DNA of 64,000 nt from Undaria pinnatifida (lineage: Eukaryota; Sar; Phaeophyceae; Laminariales; Alariaceae): the NCBI GenBank assembly GCA_012845835.1, contig JABAKD010000025.1:4844319-4908318 (forward strand). The letters are read 5' to 3'. This document shows, piece by piece, positions 40,501 to 49,558 of the stretch. Below the pieces are notes generated by a model. That model worked only from the letters and a program-made list of their open reading frames with translations, had not been told where the DNA came from and ran no database searches. The translations under genes and the position numbers were made by a program. Position 1 is the first letter of the stretch. Every line of letters begins with the position of its first letter.

Positions 40501-41580
40501 GGTCTATGGTCATACGACTACGGCTATGCACAAACTGGGTACACCTCCTCCCCCCCCCCCGCTCGTGTGAATAAACACAATCTCATCGATTTTTCTGTTC
40601 TGGATCGCCCAAGAAAGGCGTACACCTGCAGGAGCCCCCCACCCTCCCCGCGTGCGCTGCCAATAGCACAATCTCGCCGCCTTTGCTGTTGTGCTCATCC
40701 AAAAAAGGTATACCCTTGCCGGAGTTTCCTCCACGCCCCCGCCCCCCCGCCTCGCGTTACTAAGAACGCAATCCCGGCGCCTTTTTTTTTTCTATGTTTC
40801 CCAAGGGAGGTATGCCCCTCTGAAATCGCCCCTGCCCCACCCCCCTGAGTTACAAAAACACAAGAATGTCACCGCGTTTTCCGTTCTGTTCGCCCAAAAA
40901 AATGCGCACCAAATGCTGCAGGAGCTACTACTATTGTTTCCAGACGTTCGCAATCCAAAAAACAAAGTATCGCCGGCTTGGCTTGTCTGTCCTGTTTCGT
41001 CTTTTTTTTTTAAGGTGTACCCTTGCCGGAGCTACTGTGTCCAGTTGGCGAAGACGTGCGCCAACAACGTCGTGGAATGGCTCGAGCTGTGCCGGTCCAT
41101 CGACTGCCCGCCGACCAGTGAGGAGTGCATGCCTGGCCCGTACACTCAGGTGAGGGCGGTACCAGCAGCAGCAGTAGCAGCAGCAGTAGCAGGCGGCGAT
41201 TTTCGAGGTTTATTCCCTGCTTCGTGGCATGGATACTAATTTTGCGCCTCGTGTACAAGTGGCCGCGTGTCGGTCCAAAAAAACACTGTAGACGTTCTTG
41301 GTGACCTGCGCTCTAAAATACACACATGTAGGCTTCTTCATGCGCGCCCTGGTGCTACTGCTAATCATAGCTGCTGACGGCAACTCCCTCCACATCGCCC
41401 CACCCCTCGCGTCGCGACGGAGTTCAGGACCCTGATGAGGCGTGCTACCTGTACGAATACCACTCCCCGCTGAACGTCGGAGCAAGGACGCCTTCTGCCC
41501 CGGGCATAAAATTGGCCATACTCGTGGCTTCGGCTATGGGGACATCGCTTTTGTGGCGCGCGACGTATGGTACCATGTAG
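34440..41580 (+). CDS. Cysteine-rich protein with a Frizzled-type CRD-like region (partial model)
   Basis: Exons 34440-34552, 36445-36543, 39074-39181, 41015-41149 and 41428-41580 all have GT-AG borders; the internal junctions are all phase 0 and the series ends in TAG. The joined product has CCIECFGLSYCDVLNGY, SCENVEERA, ACREMVADYTC, then CRSYCVQLAKTC, WLELC and CPPTSEEC. The CRxxC(x6)C..W..LC spacing is the signature of the second half of Frizzled/secreted-Frizzled cysteine-rich domains; NPC1 and folate-receptor domains share the fold. Such domains are extracellular and bind lipids or lipidated ligands. A hydrophobic stretch (IKLAILVASAMGTSLL) near the C-terminus might be a membrane segment. 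The 5' end and signal peptide are not found. A further exon at 34827-34985 is possible. Function is not assigned. Confidence 0.6.
34827..34985 (+). CDS. Possible CRD gene exon
   Basis: Phase 0 at both ends with a strong GAG|GTAAGT donor. It encodes 53 codons (HYCRSKRPNGG..., FLRSYHEE), lysine-rich and richer in A than the neighbouring exons. The acceptor GAAAAG is weak, so it may be skipped or not real. Confidence 0.3.
36445..36543 (+). CDS. CRD gene exon (VEDKYYPGEPTVLGSCENV)
   Basis: Acceptor CGCCAG, donor AAG|GTACGA; 33 codons, phase 0 at both ends. Confidence 0.65.
37440..38600. repeat. Tandem 70-bp repeats, MITE ends and TAGTGCC heptamer array
   Basis: Positions 37670-37870 hold three units around TTTTCTGCACTTTTCATTTG, TTTTCCTGCAGAA and GACGGTTAC; related units return at 38843-38945. 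Positions 38039-38405 are about 52 copies of TAGTGCC and variants (TAATGCC, TAGGGCC). CGTCCCTCTATAGTRCCG ends of the 12650 MITE family lie at 37878 and 38530. Confidence 0.9.
38985..39073 (+). repeat. Echo of CRD gene exon 39074 acceptor
   Basis: GACACCTGCTGCTGCCAG|ACTACTCCGAGACAC at 38994-39028 resembles CACACCTGCCTGCTATTGTCAG|ACTTTCCGAGACAC at 39053-39087. The offset is about 60 bp and both keep a usable AG. Confidence 0.8.
39074..39181 (+). CDS. CRD gene exon (ACREMVADYTCLWWG)
   Basis: Acceptor ATTGTCAG, donor CAG|GTACAC; 36 codons, phase 0. A longer alternative that starts after CCACAG at 38944 is also open and would include the echo. Confidence 0.7.
39200..40240. other. CRD gene intron, unique part
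   Basis: No gene or clear repeat recognised apart from TACCAGGTA motifs near 39488 and 39680. Confidence 0.5.
40262..40945 (+). repeat. Array of about seven echoes of the exon 41015 acceptor boundary
   Basis: Units of about 90-130 bp repeat a CGTTACTAAAAACACAATCTC-like, CGCCGCCTTTTTCTGTTCTG-like, GCCCAAAAAAAG|GTRTACCCYTGCCGGAGC pattern followed by a C-run. Boundary copies lie near 40282, 40374, 40530 (short), 40618, 40708, 40810 and 40900. In the exon frame they read YLCRS, YLCRS, YTCRS, YPCRSF, then two more degraded; the true exon reads VYPCRSYC. Poly-C runs (40300-40319, 40397-40417, 40550-40560) separate the units. Confidence 0.9.
41015..41149 (+). CDS. CRD gene exon (YPCRSYCVQLAKTC)
   Basis: Acceptor after a T-run then TTTAAG, donor CAG|GTGAGG; 45 codons. 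It contains seven cysteines in Frizzled-CRD spacing. Confidence 0.75.
41428..41580 (+). CDS. CRD gene last exon (as modelled)
   Basis: Acceptor GTTCAG; encodes DPDEACYLYEYHSPLN, then a hydrophobic run and TAG. The distal part belongs to a local tandem repeat, so the true stop could differ. Confidence 0.5.
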   Translation, partial: DPDEACYLYEYHSPLNVGARTPSAPGIKLAILVASAMGTSLLWRATYGTM

Positions 41581-42130
41581 CATTGAGACAGCACCAAACC
41601 ATACTTAGCGGGCGTGCGCTCCTTGGAATGCGGGCGCTACCTATGGCCGTACTCGTGGCTTCGGCCGTAGAGACAATGATTTTTTAGTGGGGAACGCGAT
41701 GTATGTAACCATCGGCTGATTCTACCACGATAGCCCCCCCCCCCCAAAAAAAAAACATCGGTTTTCTTTAACGAACGTTTCATGGCTGCTCGACACGAGG
41801 AAGGGTGCTATTGAAAAAAAGCCTCCATGTACTTTCTTGTTTGCAAAGGACTATCGAACGATGACGTCGAGGTGTCGAGGGGCACCGTATTTCAGGAGGT
41901 GCGGCCGGGAGCTGGTTTCAAAACCGGCGATTTCGTTAAAGAAAAGTTGGGGGGGGCTACCGTAGAACGGCTCAGATCTAGAATCGCGTGGCCACCGAAC
42001 GGTATTTTGGAGGGCGTGCGGTTCCGGCTGAGTACGGGTGCATCGGGTTTTGTGGCACGCGATGCATGAGGTATGACAGGTAGCATCGAGAGAGCGACGA
42101 GCGGTATTTAGAGGGCATGTGTTTTTGTAA
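41510..42130. repeat. Degenerate repeats of the CRD gene 3' end
   Basis: GGCCATACTCGTGGCTTCGG (41514) recurs as GGCCGTACTCGTGGCTTCGG (41645). TTTGTGGCGCGCGACGTATG (41550) recurs as TTTGTGGCACGCGATGCATG near 42050, and GGGCGTGCG motifs recur near 41610 and 42016. Confidence 0.75.
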
Positions 42131-42781
42131 AGGGCGTGAGCTAGAGTCAAGACCCACGGGGAGATGCTTAAAAGGACGCGCGCAAGATAGGAGACTTGAG
42201 CTTGAAACAGGAGTTACGAGTAGTAAGAGTTTTCATTCGGTTTCAGCAATTGACATGTGGAGAGAAAAAACAGAGACAAGAGTTAGAAAAACTTTTCACA
42301 TAAAAACTGAGGAGGAGGTGAAAAAAAAAAATCAGCTGTGACGTTGATCAAAACGGAACCCACCTTTGCAAAGATAGACGCGACTGTTCCGGAAATGTGA
42401 GCACCAGGTGGTACTATTTAAAATTACTACCAGGTAGTAGTATACATGCGGTGTTTACTTTTCCGGACAGAGTGGTACATGAAATAGCTCGCTGAACCCC
42501 TTCGAAACAGCACCCGCCATTCGGAAAAAAAAAATACCTAGAAATAGCGTGGGATTATGTTAGCAAGAGCAAAGTGTTAGGGTGTTAGTGGGGTACGTTG
42601 CTTTATTCGATTCCACCAGAGCCCCCGATAGCTTCTGGGATCGGAGGCACGTGCCTCCGATCTACTTCCTAACTTTCCCGAATATAAAACGCCAACCTTT
42701 ATCATGCGAAACCCATCCAAATAATCTCAAATTCGGATAATTACAGGCCTTTCGAGGCCGTATCTCAACAAAAGGTTAAGG

Positions 42782-43185
42782 GCGTGACCGTATCACCTCG
42801 TGAAGGATCATATGGATGGGTGACTCCCCTCTCCAGGTGACATACCATGCGGTGCCAGGGTCAACCAGGGCGATTTGGCAACGATTTGGTCTCGGTCGTT
42901 TGGTCTTTCGCCGAACGGGGGCATGGATTTTGTTCACGTGGACTTTGAGCTTTGAAAGCCGCCCGCGCACGGGTCAAGGGTATGACCGTGTGACCTCGTG
43001 AAGGATAGCATGGACGGGTGACTGCTCTGGATGACGTATCATACGGTGTCCCAGGATCAACAGGACGTTTTGGTAAAAAATCTGCCTCAATACGAAGCCG
43101 TTTGGTTTTCCGCCACACGGAGGCAGGGGTTTCGTTGACGTGGACCTTGAGCTTCGAAAAGCCGCGCGCGCGCACTGCGGCGACC
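42782..43185. repeat. Two-copy tandem repeat of about 205 bp
   Basis: GGATGGGTGACTCCC..., GTTTGGTCTTTCGCC... and CACGTGGACTTTGAGCTTTG in unit 1 match ACGGGTGACTGCT..., GTTTGGTTTTCCGCC... and GACGTGGACCTTGAGCTTCG in unit 2. The minus strand is open through both (AKSKLKVHVNKI / FSKLKVHVNET), with a CTTTTAG acceptor-like site near 43202. It may be an exon with its echo from an unrecognised gene. Confidence 0.6.
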
Positions 43186-45970
43186 TTGCCAGAGCCGCTA
43201 AAAGAAAATGTTGTGAGTATTCCGGTGACCCTGGAACTTTTGCGCAGATGTATTGCTAACATCGGACACACTTTTGGGGCAAACGAAAATATATCAAGGG
43301 AGAAAGATCACCCACGTTTCAGATGCGCTCTCTTCTGTGTGAAAACTTTGTTCTCACTGCTGTATTTTCGAGTCAGCTTCTGTTCGTAGCGTGTGAACCG
43401 GGAAACGAAAAGAGTCACCAATGACAAGCTATAAGAAAAAAAAACGTCCCCCCCCCCCCTTCTCTTGGCCTTTAGTTTCGTCTTATTAATATCGGGCAAA
43501 ATAAAGCAAACCGAACGAGTATATTTATACCATACCATTCGCGTTGCTTGCCTCGGCGCCCGGCGTTTTTTTAACGTACCACTATGTCCGTAAATATAAT
43601 AAACTTTTGTACACTATTATTGAAGTATATTGCTGGTTACATTTCCGGACAGACTGAAAGAGACACCGGTCAAGACGCGCAACAGAGTGGTGCCCACGAT
43701 TTAATAGGCTCGATTTAAGATACACAGGTTTCAGGAGCGGTAGTAGTGCGTCAGGTGTAGTAACACAATCTGCGGTTGTTTCTCGCGGGGGGAGAAAAAA
43801 ACCCCCTGCCATATAACTATTTTAACAGCGTGCAGAGCGCGCGGTAAAACCAAGGCAAAATATCCATGCAGACTATTAGTAGTGCGTGAAGGAATAACAC
43901 CACTGCTCTGCAACTATTATACCGGCGTGTAGGGGATGCTTCTGTAAACGCGAAGAGGACGAAATGACAAACTCGTCCTATTTGGCAATGCCTCTTCGCG
44001 ATAGCACTCAGGGGGGTCACCCACCTATACATCCTTCACGAGGACATACACACCCCGTATAGCACACGCGATCGAATTATCCCGCACAGCGATATACCGG
44101 TAGCAAAGATGGGCTTCGATGAAATCTTCGATCTCACAGCTAGCTGAAACATTCTTCTTTTTTTTCTCAAAACCGTCACCAGGACTTCCAGCGAGTGTGG
44201 CTTCATTTTCTTCAATAGAGCGTGCCGCCAAAATAGTTAGCACAATTTTTGATGAATCGCTTACTTGCACTAAAGAGCGGTCGCCGAATGCTCGTTAGTC
44301 TTCTCATGGCGCACGCAGTCTTAATTCCTATAAAACTGTATATTATTGTCTCGCTTTCTTCCTCCCCCGAGCTCCTCTCCGAACATGCTCAACAGCAGCT
44401 CCACATACACAGCGTTTGCTGGCATAACGCCTAGCACGGTACATATAAAGTCCACGACCACGTCAATTTTGATCCTTATATATATCTAAAAAAAGAAATA
44501 CCAGATACAATTCAGCCAGCTGCGAGATCGAGCAGCGTCCTGCTGTCGTTTAGTCTCCAAACACACCCGGGTATTTTATCCCAGCAACTTCCTTTCCGCC
44601 TCCCGCCAACATATACAAAAAATGGAACTGAATCCGAACGCGGTGCAGCATCCGACAGCATACAAAAAAAAACTAGCAGGTATGTATGAGGAAAACGACC
44701 GTTGTCGCCTAAACCTCAACTACGAAGTCTTCTTTAAAATACACCAAAAAACGGATTTTTCATAATGCTGAAAATCAGTGTAAGGATATACACCCTGCCT
44801 TCACACAAGAACGTAACCGTCTTGTCCCAAAACAAGCGTTTCATGAGTCGTGTCGCGAAATGTACTTGAAGCCTGTTTGTCATACAGAAAAAAAAGGTCC
44901 GTTTCACTGACACACTCGACGCCTTGGTTTTTGCCCTCGCACAAGAATATAGCCCGCCTTCTTTCACAGCCTGCCTGCCCGCCTGCCTGCTTGTCCCCGC
45001 TACTCCAGTACTCCATTAACGCCGCTAAAAATAATGGAATACCCCTGCCTGCCTGCCCCGCCACCCCGGTTATACACGTTATGCTATCTCACGCGGCACT
45101 CCGGTCAGCGTTGACCTTTGTTTGTCCCCTCTCGGCCACGGCAACTGAAGTGCCCTGCAAAACATTTCATTAACGCCGCTAAAAATAATGGAATACCCCT
45201 GCCTGCCTGCCCCGCCACCCCGGTTATACACGTTATGCTATCTCACGTGGCGCTCCGGTCAGCGTTGACCTTTGTTTGTCCCCTCTCAGTGCCCGGCAAC
45301 TCAAGTGCCCTGGAAAACATTTCAGGGCCAAATTGCAACCCGTTGTTTTGTACGCAATCTTTCCGGCTGGCGCCGAGCTTGGTTTTTATACCCCTCTCGA
45401 CCACGGCAAATAAAATGACCTACAACTCTTTTCAACACCAGCGCCGGCTGTAAACGTGGTTCGTGAACCTGGTACACAATACATATTGGCCGCGCCGCCA
45501 CGGGCTCCTGAGCCATCGCGCGTCGCCGCCACGGGCTCCTGAGCCATCGCGCGTCGACCAGCGGTACCGGCCGCCAGCTCCGTAGCCCTTCCTGCAGCAG
45601 TGGAGCCAGGCGTCGGCGTGCTGACGGCACAAGCCGCACGGGGCGACGAGCCGAAACATGACCCCGACACACCCGACAACTATCCCCAAACCAGGCTATA
45701 TAAGAAACATAATACAACTGGTGAGACTACGAACTTGAGTTTGTGCGGTCACGCAAGCGCCGCCGGATCCCACCGGAGCGGGCCACTTCATCAGGAGTCC
45801 TGGGGGGGGGGGGGGAAGGAGGTCATAGATATTTCGCATAGCCTTTAAGTTCCCGCTGTTGTTGCGCACCAACGCAGATTCTAAAGCTGGACCATATCGG
45901 CTCGAACATTGTAAACTATGACAGTCCTACGCAAAATACCAGCGGCCAGTGCATGGCCGCGCTGTACCAA
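43186..45970. other. Region with no recognised gene
   Basis: Contains a fragment of the CATCTTTGCAAGCTG family (44090-44150, minus), a two-copy tandem repeat of about 157 bp (45014-45325, each with TTAACGCCGCTAAAAATAAT and CCTGCCTGCC), and a 31-bp duplication CGCCGCCACGGGCTCCTGAG (45490-45555). No exon with family resemblance is seen. Confidence 0.6.
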
Positions 45971-45973
45971 TAC

Positions 45974-46252
45974 CCGCACCACCTGCAGTGGGTACCCCGA
46001 ATTAAGAGCGTCCCGTGACAAACCGAAAGGGGTGCCCTTAACTACACATTGTTCCTACCTGTAGTGGGAAATATAGAGCTTATAGTATTTGCGGGACATG
46101 CCGATTTGACCGATCCTAACCCAATTCCAACTCCTGGAATTATTTTAGTATCATTCCAAGTGTTTTGTACCCAGGTTGGGAGTGCGGTGCTGAAAATGTC
46201 AACGTCCCGAACGCTCCTATCCTGGGCGCTCTTAAATCGGGGTGCCCGCTGC
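45974..46252. mobile_element. MITE with 28-bp terminal inverted repeats
   Basis: CTGCAGTGGGTACCCCGAAT...AAGAGCG faces CGCTCTTAAATCGGGGTGCC...CTGCAG. The 280-bp interior has no coding capacity. A relative of one end is at 38440-38470. Confidence 0.85.
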
Positions 46253-46398
46253 AGCAAGAATGCCGCCAAGAGCACGCGCGAAAATGATACCCGTATGCGC
46301 GATACCTAGTGACGCCATTTAGCGCTTGACCAAGACCGTCTCGTCTACCAAGAACACCACCAGGGGCATCCCCGGGAGCAACACCACCGTGTACGCAA

Positions 46399-46827
46399 CT
46401 ACACAGCGCAAACGGCTGCGCCATCATCGGCAATTTTTTCGGCTCCGTGACCATCAACTTTTGCCGCGCCATGGGCAATTTTTTCAGCACCACCATCCAC
46501 TTGTCCAGCTTCCGCTCCTCCTGGCTCCCCCCAGAACCCCACGCAAGCGAGAGACATGGCTCCCATGACAAAATCATCGTAGATCACCTTCCCCGGCGTG
46601 AAACCCGTGCACCCCGAAACGACGTGCATCGGCAAGAGGTGCTCCTCGCGGGGGTGAGAGAAGATTGCATAGGGCGCACTCTTCCAGTTTAACAAGCGAC
46701 GACGGCGTTCCTCGGGGGATACGGAGGCGTTAGTAGCCGTGTCTTTGAGCCAGTCCATGAACTCGGCCTCTCGCGGAGCCGCCTCGCCCTGTGCGTACCC
46801 CGGATAGGAGCCCATGTTGTGGGTCGC
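46399..46827 (-). CDS. DODA-like last exon
   Basis: Acceptor GGTCAG, 142 codons plus stop. It contains [30 protein letters not shown] and [12 protein letters not shown], then the tail with two copies of GAEKIA. Confidence 0.92.
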   Translation of the reverse strand, partial: ATHNMGSYPGYAQGEAAPREAEFMDWLKDTATNASVSPEERRRRLLNWKSAPYAIFSHPREEHLLPMHVVSGCTGFTPGKVIYDDFVMGAMSLACVGFWGEPGGAEAGQVDGGAEKIAHGAAKVDGHGAEKIADDGAAVCAV

Positions 46828-49474
46828 CTGACCACAGGGTTTGCAGCAGGAGGAGGCGAAAGCGCGCCCGAGGAATAGGGGTTGGGGGGGGGGGGGTACG
46901 ATGGGTTGGATGATGACGGAAGCTGAACGTGAATCAAACATCATTGCGTTGGGTTAACATTGTGTGAACGAGGGGGGGGGGGGGGGGGGTGGAGGAGGTA
47001 CAATGGGATTGGCGGATTCTGAAATCTGAACGGGAATAAAACAGTATCATTCTGCGCCGCGTTCACATGATGTGTGAAAACACACGGCGCTATTAACAGC
47101 ATGAACACAAAAGTTATCCGCCTGTGGCGGGCAAGACCTTCGCACCGCAACAACAAAAAACAGAAAACCAAAGAACAGCTCAAAACCCTACAACACCCCG
47201 AAAAGTGCGTTGGAGGGTGACGCGTAAAGCTGAGGACCTGCTTTCGAGGGTGAAGCGTCAACCTAGATTTCGTCGGGAGAGCCTCGCAAAAAGCAAAAAA
47301 CCCAACCAACTCCAGCACATTGTCGCCATTTTGTCTGACTAGACTGCTTTTGAGGTGGCACAAGTTGCCTCCGACACAGTCTAGGTTGACGCCGGACCCT
47401 CGAACGCAGTCTACCCTGATAGGTCACCCCCCAACGCACCTTTGGGCTTTGGGGTGTTTTTACGTGTGGGGGTGGAGCCTTATAGTCACCTGCCGAGGCA
47501 CTTTTTGGAGTTATTTAGGGGCTAGAGTAATAGGGCTGAAGTGCTGACGAATGCCAAAATCCCAAATCACTTGAGGCCACGGGTGATCGCACAGGAATAT
47601 TTTGAGTAGGAGCTCGTATGGAGGCATTTCGCGTACATAAAAAAACACTTGAAAATTGAGTATGGCATCTGCAAACAAGATCCTTATTTCGAAATTATAG
47701 AAAAAAAGCAGCCAAGATACAATACTACAGAGCTTTTCAGGTGCTTTTAGTCCTTTTTGGGACTCCAAAACTACCCACCCCTTTGGCGAGTGTCCCTCTC
47801 CTCTTCTCTCAAGCCCTTAAACCCCATAAATTAGAGTTATGTCATCCGCCTGGTGAGCAAGCAGCAAGCTGTTGGTGAAAACCGTTTTTTTCATCGGTGA
47901 TCTACCCATTGTATTGGGCTCCCGCGCGTGAATTGAAATATTTCAGCGATTTCGGTAGCTTTTGGTGTTGCTGCCCGTGAGTTCGAACGCACAAAAACAT
48001 ATCGTGAGTCGCTTCTGGCTGCCTACGGCAGCTGGCTGGCGCACCCCACGTCGCCATACACCTCACCAGGAGCGTCTCTCAATTTCGCGGGCCGTCGTTG
48101 CTTGTGGGGAGCCGTAGCTGCCCGCTAGCGAAGTGCATACGTTCTGTTGGGGGTCGTTTTTTGTCTCGTTTTGTGTACCCCAAATTTGACCACTGCAGTG
48201 CCTCAAAGACGAGGTGTGGACCTCTGCTGAGAACAAGAGGGACGCCGATCGTGAATCACAGCATCTGTGGATTAAGCCCTTTTGTTCATGGGTTTCCGGG
48301 TCTGTGTTCCACGAACCAGCCGAAGCTTTAAACGCAGCGTGTTAACCTAGCCATGTGTTTTACTGTTCCGATAAAACATCCAGATATTAGAGTTACCGAA
48401 ACACCGGGACCAGGGGAAGATTGGGTCCCCCGTGGCCTCAAGTTTAGTGTACACCGGTGTGCAGCGGAAACCTACATTGTGCATGCCTACGAGTTTCCTC
48501 GATTCCGGTTAGCATCTCCTATTTTCGTGTTTTGGGTCTCGAAGGTCTTCCTACCTCAAGTCGGTCTGCATACGTTCGTGCCCAACTGTAAAAAGACTGC
48601 TATGCTGACGCATCACGTGGTCCACCCAGATGTGCAACCTCAACACGCACTGCTGTAGATAACAATGCCTAAAATAGGGTTTGGATTTTTGGAGGGGTCG
48701 CGACGACGTAAAATCGAAACATATATAATAGTTAACATTTCTTTTTTTAGTAAATAGTAGACACCTTCCGCCGAAAAATGGATAATTTCCGAACCTCATT
48801 TTTGTTGTCGGTGTTTGTGTTATTATTATAAAAATCAAAATACACTCCAGCTGTGAGATCGAAGATTTTGCCGAAACTCATATTTGCAAGCTGTGTGTGA
48901 TACTCCGAGCGCGCGTATTACGGGTTGTGTGTCCTCATTTAGGATATTACTGTATATGATACCGTATCACAGATACCCGTGAAATTGGCTTCGGGAGGCG
49001 CGAGCGTGTGGATATAGTTTGCATCACCCGCTCTTTATACAACGTTTTATGCCTCCGCGGTGTCTACGCGACTTACTAGATGCCAGCGTGTAATATTATT
49101 AGTATACCAGGTATCTCACAGTGTATGTAACAGTATAGACGCGCGTGAAATTGACTCAAGATTTCGTGAGCGTGTGCTCCAGGTTCCACGCTTCAAACGC
49201 ATTGGCGTCCTCTGCCAACCCCCAGCTAATACACCTACACGGGGTATCATTCCGAAACACCCAAGACACTCTTGTGTACGCATGATTCATCGTGTCTTCT
49301 AAAGTGCGCGACCCAACCTTGCTTGGTCGGCGCTCTCTTGTCAGGTATTGCTCACCAACTTGCCAAGCGAATAAACGTATGCCACTTTACTGGTCACCAA
49401 CTTGCCAAGCGAAAAAAAAAGAATGACGGCGCGTTTGACGGACGTCTAACGTCTAATGTCAAACGCCTAACGTC

Positions 49475-49558
<84 letters not shown>

